Assembly (NCBI RefSeq): GCF_951801035.1
Contig: NZ_CATOKT010000003.1
DNA: 64,000 nt
Source of the DNA: Adlercreutzia sp910585575
GTDB lineage: Bacteria; Actinomycetota; Coriobacteriia; Coriobacteriales; Eggerthellaceae
Direction: 5' to 3' (one strand)
Of this stretch, positions 43,638 to 50,638 are shown in pieces. Made by a program: the position numbers and the translations under genes. Under the pieces are notes generated by a model. It made no database searches, was not told the origin of the DNA, and worked only from the letters and a program-made list of their open reading frames with translations. The number at the start of each line of letters is the position of its first letter. Position 1 is the first letter of the stretch.

Positions 43638-44408
43638 TTATTCCGCAGCGCGGGCGGCGATGAGGCGCAGGCCCTCGAGGGTGATCTCGGAGTTCACCGC
43701 CGTGATGGTGGTGGCGGTTTGGGCGATGACCGGGGCCAGGCCGCCGGTGGCGATGACGGGCGCCTCGTAGCCCAGCTGCTCGAAGATGCGGCGCACCAGG
43801 CCGTCGACGCGATCGGCTTCGCCCAGCATGATGCCTGACTGAATGGCCTCGATAGTGGAGCGGCCGATGACTGCCGGCGGTGCCACCAGATCGATGGTGG
43901 GAAGCTGCGCGCCATGAGAGAAGAGGGCGTTGGCGGAGGTTTGCACGCCCGGTGCGATGACGCCGCCCAGGAACGTGCCGTCGCGATCGATGACCTCGAT
44001 GTTCGTGGCCGTGCCGAAATCTACTACGATGGCCGGCGCGCCGTACAAAGCGCGGGCCGCCACTGCGTCGGCCACGCGGTCGGCGCCGATCTCGTTAGGG
44101 TTGGGATAGTTGGTGTGAAACAGGTCGCCGGCGGTTTTCGCCGAGCATACCAAGGCGGTGCAGCCGGTAGCATCTTTGATGGCGTGCGTCCAGGCCTCGG
44201 TCAGCTGGGGAACGACGGAGGCCAAGGCCGAGGCGCGCATGGCGTCAAGGGCCAGCCCCTCCAGGGAAAAGAGCGTCGAAAGCTTGATGCGCAGCTCGTC
44301 GGCGGCGTCGCAGCGATTGGTGGCGATGCGCCACATGGCTTGCAGGGTATCCCCAGCATAAACGCCAATTACGGTATGAGTGTTACCAATATCAATAGCA
44401 AGTAACAT
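43638..44408 (-). CDS. coaX: type III pantothenate kinase
   Basis: First enzyme of coenzyme A synthesis, phosphorylating pantothenate. The 256-residue protein starts with MLLAIDIGNTHT, the family's phosphate loop, and has GADRVADAVAA, VVDFGTATNIEVID, FLGGVIAPG and GGLAPVIA. The ATG at 44408 is preferred over an in-frame TTG 21 bases upstream because homology starts there and GAGGAAG is placed before it. Divergent from the response regulator. Confidence 0.93.
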   Translation of the reverse strand: MLLAIDIGNTHTVIGVYAGDTLQAMWRIATNRCDAADELRIKLSTLFSLEGLALDAMRASALASVVPQLTEAWTHAIKDATGCTALVCSAKTAGDLFHTNYPNPNEIGADRVADAVAARALYGAPAIVVDFGTATNIEVIDRDGTFLGGVIAPGVQTSANALFSHGAQLPTIDLVAPPAVIGRSTIEAIQSGIMLGEADRVDGLVRRIFEQLGYEAPVIATGGLAPVIAQTATTITAVNSEITLEGLRLIAARAAE

Positions 44409-44472
44409 AAATATGACAATCTTCCTCAATTTAACGGCAAAATACGTGATAATGCGTATAGTGAACGCTGAG

Positions 44473-44487
44473 CTTGATTATATCAAG
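44473..44487. promoter_or_regulatory. small palindrome in the coaX / response regulator promoter region
   Basis: cttgat-tat-atcaag in an A+T-rich divergent intergenic stretch (44409-44545). TATAGT at 44457-44462 is a possible -10 for the response regulator, so the palindrome would lie near its transcription start. Confidence 0.35.
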
Positions 44488-44545
44488 GTTTAAACGATAT
44501 GCCCTCTAGGGGCAATCGTCGAAATGACGAGAGAAAGGCAAGACT

Positions 44546-45241
44546 ATGATCGAGACACCGAGCCGAATCCTTGTCGTTGACGACGAGCCATCGATCACCG
44601 AATTCGTAAGCTATGCGTTGAAGAAGGAAGGGTACGAGGCCGACGTTGTCGACAATGGCGAAGATGCCTTCGCGCTGGCCAGCGCGAACAACTACGACCT
44701 GTTCGTTCTTGACATTATGCTTCCCGGTATGGACGGCTACGAGCTGTGCCGTCGCCTGCGCTCCAAGACCACAGCCCCCGTGCTGTTCCTCTCCGCTCGC
44801 GATACCGAGTTGGACAAAGTGGTCGGTCTGGAAATCGGCGGCGACGATTACCTGGCGAAGCCCTTTGGCGTGCGCGAGCTGATCGCCCGCGTTCGCGCGC
44901 TGCTCCGCCGCGGTCAGGGCGGCGAGTTCCCCGGCGCTTCCAATTCCATTACCGCTTCCGGCATTACGCTGGACGAGGACGCCCACACCGCTTCGGGCGA
45001 CCACGGCGAGATCGACCTTACCCCCCGTGAGTTCGAGCTGCTGGCCAGCCTCATGAAGAGCGCCGGCAAGGTGGTGTCCCGCGAGGACCTGCTGCGCGAT
45101 GCCTGGGGTTGGGAGTATCTCACCGAAACCAAGACGGTCGACACCCACATCAAGCGCCTGCGCGACAAGATTCACGCTGCGGGTTACGATCCGGGCCTCG
45201 TGGAGACGGTGCGCGGCTACGGCTACCGTTTCAAGGCCTAA
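44546..45241 (+). CDS. OmpR/PhoB-family response regulator (no adjacent kinase)
   Basis: A 231-residue two-domain regulator: receiver domain with acidic DDE near residue 12, the phospho-acceptor aspartate in FVLDIMLPGMDGYEL, and KPF near residue 110; then a winged-helix DNA-binding domain (DLTPREFELLASLM, VDTHIKRLRDKI, VRGYGYRF). A GAGAAAGG site precedes the ATG. No histidine kinase is next to it; a terminator follows, so it is an orphan here. Its target is unknown. Confidence 0.92.
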   Translation: MIETPSRILVVDDEPSITEFVSYALKKEGYEADVVDNGEDAFALASANNYDLFVLDIMLPGMDGYELCRRLRSKTTAPVLFLSARDTELDKVVGLEIGGDDYLAKPFGVRELIARVRALLRRGQGGEFPGASNSITASGITLDEDAHTASGDHGEIDLTPREFELLASLMKSAGKVVSREDLLRDAWGWEYLTETKTVDTHIKRLRDKIHAAGYDPGLVETVRGYGYRFKA

Positions 45242-45262
45242 GCGCTTGCATCTTGGCTTTTC

Positions 45263-45294
45263 GAAGGGCTTCCGCACGGAAGCCCTTCTTTTTT
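45263..45294 (+). terminator. intrinsic terminator after the response regulator
   Basis: Perfect 11-bp stem gaagggcttcc / ggaagcccttc, loop gcac, then a run of six T: a textbook intrinsic terminator. Confidence 0.9.
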
Positions 45295-45408
45295 GCCCTT
45301 CAACAGAGGGCCGTGGCTCAGGGTGGGGAAGATCGGTAGAATAGAGCCATCCGTCAAGTATGGCTGACCGGAGGCTCCGGCGCCGCGACATGAGAAAGAG
45401 GGCCCGAC

Positions 45409-47097
45409 GTGTTGACCGACATTGAAATTGCCCAGGCATGCGAACCGAAATCCGTGCGTGACATTGCCGAAGTTGCCGGCGTCGACGAGAAGTACCTTGA
45501 GCTGTACGGAAACTACAAGGCCAAGGTGGATTACAACCTGCTGCGCGAGGAAGAGCACGAGCCGGGCAAGCTCATCTTGGTAACGGCCATCAACCCCACG
45601 CCCGCCGGCGAGGGCAAGACCACTACCACGGTGGGGCTGGCCGATGCGCTAGCGAAGCGCGGCAAGAACGTGGTCGTGGCCCTGCGCGAGCCTTCGCTCG
45701 GTCCTGTGTTCGGCATCAAGGGCGGCGCCGCCGGCGGCGGCTATGCCCAGGTGGTGCCCATGGAGGACATCAACCTGCACTTTACGGGCGACTTCCATGC
45801 CATCGGTGCGGCCAACAACCTGCTGGCAGCCCTGCTGGACGCCCATATCCAGAATGGCAACGAGCTCAACATCGACGTGCGCAAGATCACCTGGAAGCGC
45901 GTGGTGGACATGAATGACCGCCAGCTGCGCCACATTGTGGACGGCCTGGGCGGCAAGGCCCATGGCGTGCCCCGCGAGGACGGTTTCGACATTACCGTGG
46001 CCTCCGAGGTGATGGCCATCTTCTGCCTGGCCACCTCCATCACTGACCTGAAGGAGCGCCTCGGCCGCATCGTGGTGGGCTACACCTATGACGACAAGCC
46101 GGTTACGGCCCATGATCTGAAGGCCGAGGGCGCCATGGCGGCTCTGCTGAAGGATGCCCTGAAGCCGAACCTCGTGCAGACGCTTGAGGGGACGCCGGCC
46201 TTCGTGCACGGCGGTCCCTTCGCCAACATTGCTCACGGCTGCAACTCCATCATGGCCACGCGCATGGCCATGGCCCTGGGCGACTACTGCGTCACCGAGG
46301 CCGGTTTCGGCGCCGACCTGGGTGCCGAGAAGTTCCTCGACATCAAGTGCCGTCTGGCGGGTCTCAAGCCCGACGCGGTGGTGGTCGTGGCTACGGTGCG
46401 CGCCCTGAAGAACCACGGCGGCGTGGCCAAGGCCGACCTCAACGAGGAGAACCTGGAGGCCCTGGAGGCGGGTCTGCCGAACCTGCTGCAGCATGTGGAG
46501 AACATCACCAACGTGTACAACCTGCCCTGCGTGGTGGCCATCAACGCGTTCCCCACCGACACGAAGGCCGAGCTCGACCTGGTGGAGGCCAAGTGCCGCG
46601 AGCTGGGCGTGAACGTGGCCCTGTCCGAGGTGTGGGCCAAGGGCGGCGAGGGCGGCCTGGCCCTGGCCGACGAGGTGGTGGCCCTGTGCGAGAACGGCGA
46701 TGCGGCCGGTCGCTCGGCTGATACGTTCGCCTTCGCCTACGAGGACGACCTGTCCATTGCCGAGAAGATCGAGGCCATTGCCCAGCGCGTCTACCATGCC
46801 GACGGCGTGGTGTTCGATCCTGCGGCCCAAAAGGAGATTGCGCAGCTGGAGGCTCTCGGCTTCGGCGGTATGCCCGTGTGCATGGCCAAGACCCAGTACT
46901 CCTTCTCGGACGACGCTGCCAAGCTGGGCGCTCCCCGCGACTTCACCATCACGGTGCGTCAGGTCAAGGTGTCCGCTGGCGCCGGCTTCATCGTGGCGCT
47001 CACGGGCTCCATCATGACCATGCCGGGTTTGGGCAAGGCGCCGGCTGCCCACAAGATCGACGTCATGGAGGATGGCACTATCACCGGCCTGTTCTAA
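45409..47097 (+). CDS. fhs: formate--tetrahydrofolate ligase
   Basis: Makes 10-formyl-THF from formate, THF and ATP; the entry reaction of the methyl branch of the Wood-Ljungdahl pathway and of formate assimilation. The 562-residue protein has TAINPTPAGEGKTTTTVGL (nucleotide site), REPSLGPVFGIKGGAAGGGY and VATVRALKNHGGV. GTG start, preceded by GAAAGAGGG. It heads a cluster of one-carbon genes running to the formate channel at 49 kb. TAGAAT at 45337-45342 may be its -10. Confidence 0.95.
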   Translation: MLTDIEIAQACEPKSVRDIAEVAGVDEKYLELYGNYKAKVDYNLLREEEHEPGKLILVTAINPTPAGEGKTTTTVGLADALAKRGKNVVVALREPSLGPVFGIKGGAAGGGYAQVVPMEDINLHFTGDFHAIGAANNLLAALLDAHIQNGNELNIDVRKITWKRVVDMNDRQLRHIVDGLGGKAHGVPREDGFDITVASEVMAIFCLATSITDLKERLGRIVVGYTYDDKPVTAHDLKAEGAMAALLKDALKPNLVQTLEGTPAFVHGGPFANIAHGCNSIMATRMAMALGDYCVTEAGFGADLGAEKFLDIKCRLAGLKPDAVVVVATVRALKNHGGVAKADLNEENLEALEAGLPNLLQHVENITNVYNLPCVVAINAFPTDTKAELDLVEAKCRELGVNVALSEVWAKGGEGGLALADEVVALCENGDAAGRSADTFAFAYEDDLSIAEKIEAIAQRVYHADGVVFDPAAQKEIAQLEALGFGGMPVCMAKTQYSFSDDAAKLGAPRDFTITVRQVKVSAGAGFIVALTGSIMTMPGLGKAPAAHKIDVMEDGTITGLF

Positions 47098-47138
47098 GCG
47101 TTCGTGAAGGAAGTTCGGCTTAATCCGAATTAACGTGA

Positions 47139-47172
47139 AAGCGGCTCCCGCGAAGCAAAGCGGGAGCCGCTT
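47139..47172 (+). terminator. hairpin after fhs
   Basis: Perfect 13-bp stem aagcggctcccgc / gcgggagccgctt (47139-47151, 47160-47172), then ggtgtt. It should at least reduce read-through from fhs into the cyclohydrolase gene. Confidence 0.65.
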
Positions 47173-47230
47173 GGTGTTAGAATGCCGAGCACTGGCAAAG
47201 TCCGAGATGGGCGTGCAGAAAGGAACCGAT

Positions 47231-47845
47231 GTGGTAAACACGGAATTCGTTGAGGCGTTGGCTTCCGATGCCCCTACGCCGGGTGGGGGCGGGGCGGCTG
47301 CCTATGTGGGCGCTCTGGCTTCGGCCTTGGCCTCCATGGTGGGTAACTTGACCGTGGGCAAGAAGAAGTACGCTGCTGTGGAAGAGCTCATGCAGAACGA
47401 GCTGCGGGCGTTGGCCGACACGCGGTTGCGCTTGCTGGAGCTTATCGACGGCGATGCAGCAGCCTTCGCTCCGCTGGCGGCGGCCTATGGGCTCCCCCGC
47501 GCCACCGAGGAAGAAGCTGCTGCCCGTCACGCCGCTATTCAGGCGGCGTTGGTGGAGGCCTGCGAGGTGCCGCTGGCCATCATGGACCAGTGCCTGCTGG
47601 TTATCGAGTCCTGCTCTTTTGTGGCCAAGAACGGCTCGGTGATGGCCCTGTCCGATGCCGGTGCGGCGGCGGTACTGGCCAAGGCGGCGCTCCAGGCGGC
47701 CAGCTTGAACGTGGTCATCAACATCGGCTCCATGGACGATGCGGCTCGTGCGACGTCCTATCGCGAGCGCATGGATGACGCCCTGGCTGCCGGTGGTGTT
47801 TTGGCCGACCAGGTGTATGACAGCGTGCTGAAACGGCTTGCCTAA
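47231..47845 (+). CDS. fchA: methenyl-THF cyclohydrolase, FTCD cyclodeaminase-like (FchA)
   Basis: A 204-residue protein of the formiminotransferase-cyclodeaminase C-terminal family: DAPTPGGGGAAAYVGALASA, then NLTVGKKKY and the C-terminal helices with NVVINIGSMDD. Stand-alone members next to fhs and folD act as methenyl-THF cyclohydrolase (FchA) in acetogens, interconverting 10-formyl-THF and methenyl-THF. GTG start at 47231 is chosen for AAAGGAACC just before it. folD follows 37 bases later. Confidence 0.87.
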   Translation: MVNTEFVEALASDAPTPGGGGAAAYVGALASALASMVGNLTVGKKKYAAVEELMQNELRALADTRLRLLELIDGDAAAFAPLAAAYGLPRATEEEAAARHAAIQAALVEACEVPLAIMDQCLLVIESCSFVAKNGSVMALSDAGAAAVLAKAALQAASLNVVINIGSMDDAARATSYRERMDDALAAGGVLADQVYDSVLKRLA

Positions 47846-47882
47846 GCCCCGATTTGATGGCTTGATATCAGGGAGGAATTTC

Positions 47883-48761
47883 ATGGCGAAAACGCTTACG
47901 GGTAAGGAAGTGATTGCGGCCCTGCGCGACGATCTGCTGGCCCGCATCGAACAATTGGCTGCCGTGGGCGTGACGCCCACCTTGGCCATCGTTCGCGTGG
48001 GCGAGCGGCCCGACGACTTGTCCTACGAGCGCACGGCCTTGAAACGGGCCGAGGGCTTGGGCATGGCGGTGCGCTCCTTCGTGCTACCTGCGGATGCCAC
48101 CCAAGCCCAGCTTGAGACGGTCATCGACGAGGTGAACGCCGATGCGTCCATTCACGGCTGCCTGCTCTTCCGTCCTTTGCCGGCAGGAATCGATGAGCGG
48201 GCGGTGTGCGACCGCCTGGCTCCCGAGAAGGACATCGACGGCATTTCCTCGGCTTCGCTCGCTGGCGTATTCGCCGACACCGGCGAGGGCTTTCCGCCGG
48301 CCACGGCCCAGGCCTGTTTGGAAATGCTGGATTTCTACGACATCCCCGTGGCGTCGAAGCGCGTGGTGGTGCTGGGGCGCAGTTTGGTCATCGGACGTCC
48401 CGTGGCCATGATGCTGCTGGCCCGCCACGCCACAGTCACTCTGGTGCATTCGCGCACGGCCGATGCTGCCGCCCATACCCGTGAGGCCGACATCGTGGTG
48501 TGCGCCACGGGCCGCGCCAAAGCCTACGGACCAGAGTATTTCTCCGCGGGTCAGGTGGTGCTCGATGTGGGCATCAACTTCGCCGACGGCGCCCTGTGCG
48601 GTGACGTGGACTTCGATGCCGTGGAGCCAGTGCTGGGTGACGAGGGGGCCATTACGCCGGTGCCGGGCGGCATCGGCGGGGTTACCACGTCGGTCACTAT
48701 GGCCCACGTGGTGCGGGCGGCCGAGCAGGCTGTAAACACCCCGTCTGCGAAGGAGGCCTAG
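47883..48761 (+). CDS. folD: methylene-THF dehydrogenase (FolD family, cyclohydrolase residues replaced)
   Basis: Oxidises or reduces between methylene- and methenyl-THF with NAD(P). The 292-residue protein keeps the family fold: VVVLGRSLVIGRPVAMMLL for nucleotide binding, EKDIDGI and ITPVPGGIGGVTTSV. In the active site Tyr48 and Asp119 are kept, but by alignment with E. coli FolD (YVASK, VQLPLP) the catalytic lysine is Ala52 and the glutamine is Phe96 (LLFRPLP). These residues are needed for the cyclohydrolase half-reaction, which here is probably supplied by fchA just upstream. GGGAGGAAT precedes the ATG. Its stop overlaps the start of a small gene. Confidence 0.9.
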   Translation: MAKTLTGKEVIAALRDDLLARIEQLAAVGVTPTLAIVRVGERPDDLSYERTALKRAEGLGMAVRSFVLPADATQAQLETVIDEVNADASIHGCLLFRPLPAGIDERAVCDRLAPEKDIDGISSASLAGVFADTGEGFPPATAQACLEMLDFYDIPVASKRVVVLGRSLVIGRPVAMMLLARHATVTLVHSRTADAAAHTREADIVVCATGRAKAYGPEYFSAGQVVLDVGINFADGALCGDVDFDAVEPVLGDEGAITPVPGGIGGVTTSVTMAHVVRAAEQAVNTPSAKEA

Positions 48762-48925
48762 TGGATATCGAGGAGCGCTTAAGCCGCGAGAACTGCGAGG
48801 GCTGCGCTACCAGCTGCAAGCTGTCGGCCCCGTCGTGCCCCTTCGGGCATTCGGCCGCCGCCGAGCGCCGCGAGGAACTGGCCGAGGCTGAGAGAGGTGC
48901 GCTTGCCGAAAGGCTTGCGCGCTGA
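48761..48925 (+). CDS. 54-residue four-cysteine protein in the folate operon
   Basis: A small gene starting with GTG that shares its first base with the last base of the folD TAG stop; AAGGAGG lies 6 bases before it, inside the folD end. The protein has four cysteines at 12, 15, 19 and 26 (CEGCATSCKLSAPSC), spaced C-x2-C-x3-C-x6-C, followed by PFGHSAA and a charged helix. The spacing would suit an iron-sulfur cluster or zinc. I do not recognise the family. Tight coupling to folD suggests an accessory role for the dehydrogenase or for electron delivery, but that is inference. Confidence 0.6.
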   Translation: MDIEERLSRENCEGCATSCKLSAPSCPFGHSAAAERREELAEAERGALAERLAR

Positions 48926-48959
48926 GGCGGTGAGCAGCGGCCAGAAGTGCGGGGTTGTG

Positions 48960-48980
48960 GAATGATGGGACGCATCATTC
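48960..48980 (+). promoter_or_regulatory. 8-bp inverted repeat before the formate channel gene
   Basis: gaatgatg / catcattc with a 5-base loop, 20 bases before the GTG start of the channel gene. It could be an operator or a hairpin influencing translation. Confidence 0.4.
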
Positions 48981-48999
48981 TGCGCGAGAAGGAGCGATT

Positions 49000-49818
49000 G
49001 TGGCTATCCTGACCCCCACCGAGATCACCGACAACTACGCCAAGGCCTCCATTGCCAAGGCGGAGTCGCCCGCGTGGCGCCTCTTCGTGCTGGCGGTGGC
49101 CGCGGGTGTGCTCATCGGTCTGGGCGCGGTCACATCCTCCACGGCGGCCCATGCGCTGGAAAACGCCGGCATGGTGCGTCTGGTGTCGGGTCTCATCTTT
49201 CCCATCGGCCTCATGATGGTCATCCTTTTGGGGACCGAGCTGTTCACGGGCAACGCCCTCATGGTGACGGCGGCCATCTCCGGCAAGATCACCTGGGGCA
49301 AGCTGCTGCGCAACTGGGGCATCGTGTTTGCGGGCAACTTGGTGGGTGCGGTGGCCCTGGCGGCGCTCATGGCCTTTTTCGGCCAGCTGAACATTGGCGG
49401 GGGTGACTTGGCCGTCTACACCGCTAAGGTGGCCGCCACGAAGAATGGACTGCCCTGGATGAACGCCTTCGTGCTTGGTATCTTCTGCAACCTTATGGTG
49501 TGCATTGCCGTGTATCTGGCCAACACGGCTCAGGACACGGCGGGCAAGCTCCTTGCCATTTTCTTCCCCATCATGGGCTTCGTGCTGGCGGGCTTCGAGC
49601 ACTGCGTGGCCGACATGTACTATGTGCCCGCGGGCATCTTCGCCTACTTGAACCCGGCCTATACGGGCATGATCGACGCGGCGGGCATCAACACGGCGCT
49701 CTTGACCTTCGGCGATTTCATCACCGCCAATCTCATCCCCGTTACCTTGGGAAATGTTGTGGGCGGCGTTTTGGTGGGCCTGGTCATGTACGCCTGCCAC
49801 GGCACGAAAGCGAAATAG
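49000..49818 (+). CDS. focA: formate/nitrite transporter family channel (FocA-like)
   Basis: A 272-residue membrane protein with six hydrophobic segments, of the FNT family of pentameric channels for formate, nitrite or hydrosulfide. Conserved pieces are LGTELFTGNALMV, NWGIVFAGNLVG and GFEHCVADMYYVP. Placed after fhs-fchA-folD, formate is the likely substrate. GTG start at 49000 with AAGGAGCG just before it. Direction of flow (import for assimilation or export) cannot be told. Confidence 0.9.
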   Translation: MAILTPTEITDNYAKASIAKAESPAWRLFVLAVAAGVLIGLGAVTSSTAAHALENAGMVRLVSGLIFPIGLMMVILLGTELFTGNALMVTAAISGKITWGKLLRNWGIVFAGNLVGAVALAALMAFFGQLNIGGGDLAVYTAKVAATKNGLPWMNAFVLGIFCNLMVCIAVYLANTAQDTAGKLLAIFFPIMGFVLAGFEHCVADMYYVPAGIFAYLNPAYTGMIDAAGINTALLTFGDFITANLIPVTLGNVVGGVLVGLVMYACHGTKAK

Positions 49819-49851
49819 CGACCTTCCAGCCCCATTGCCAAGGTGCTGGCG

Positions 49852-49875
49852 CGTGGCAGTGATCGTGGCAGTGAT
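49852..49875 (+). repeat. 12-base tandem duplication
   Basis: cgtggcagtgat occurs twice head to tail in the 225-base gap between the formate channel and tsaE. It may be slippage; no function suggested. Confidence 0.4.
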
Positions 49876-50043
49876 TCGACTCGGTGATCCAAGTGATGTG
49901 ACGTATGCGATGATCGCGAGGCTAGGGGTGCTCGACGTCTCTGCTCCGGCATCTTCCGAGTATTTTATGAGCAAATCCCGTGGGTTTTGCATCTTTCGTT
50001 TGGAGCGCTGGTCAAGGACGTGCTCAGTTCGTACTATAGGGCT

Positions 50044-50556
50044 ATGGCAAATGGACTGACATATGCGCGCACCACTACGTCTCCCGAGGCCACCAAGCAG
50101 CTGGCCTCCACGCTGGCGCCTTACCTGCACCCCGGCGACGCCATTGTGCTCAACGGCGATTTGGGCGCAGGGAAAACGCAGTTCGTCCAAGGGGTGGCGG
50201 CGGCGCTGGGCGTGCGCTCGCCGGTTACTAGCCCCACTTTCAACATCTTGCTCGAGTACGGCGACGGGCGCCTGCCGGTGTACCATTACGACCTGTATCG
50301 TCTCGACGAGCGCTGGCAGCTGGAGGATATCGACTACTTCAGCGCCATCGACGGCTACGGGGACGGCGTGGCCTTTGTCGAATGGGCCGAGAAGTTCCCC
50401 GAGGACATGCCCTACGACTATCTGGAGATTACCATTACCGCCGACACTCAGGGCACGCGTCGCGTAGTGGCCCATTCCTATGGCAAGCGCAGCCGCGAGT
50501 TGCTGTGCGTCTGGGCGAACGATTCTAAATCGCGCTTGGGCAAGTGCCAGCTGTAG
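50044..50556 (+). CDS. tsaE: tRNA threonylcarbamoyladenosine biosynthesis ATPase TsaE
   Basis: ATPase that works with TsaB and TsaD to install t6A37 in ANN-reading tRNAs. The 170-residue protein has the P-loop GDLGAGKTQFVQG, SPTFNILLEY, and VYHYDLYRLD, with VEWAEKF near the end. The ATG at 50044 is preferred since homology begins right after it. There is no ribosome site; TACTAT lies 5 bases before the ATG, as expected for a leaderless transcript. The TsaB-RimI-TsaD gene follows after 82 bases. Confidence 0.9.
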   Translation: MANGLTYARTTTSPEATKQLASTLAPYLHPGDAIVLNGDLGAGKTQFVQGVAAALGVRSPVTSPTFNILLEYGDGRLPVYHYDLYRLDERWQLEDIDYFSAIDGYGDGVAFVEWAEKFPEDMPYDYLEITITADTQGTRRVVAHSYGKRSRELLCVWANDSKSRLGKCQL

Positions 50557-50638
50557 CCGCTCGTGCGGCCGTCCTTGCGCTATGATCATCTTTTGCAAAT
50601 GATCTCCGCTGGTTGAAGCGGTTTGAGAGAGGGTACTT

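Noticed and set aside
45300..45408. THF riboswitch before fhs
   Set aside because: Small hairpins (agccat/atggct and ccgga/tccgg) are present, but the conserved THF aptamer core was not recognisable.
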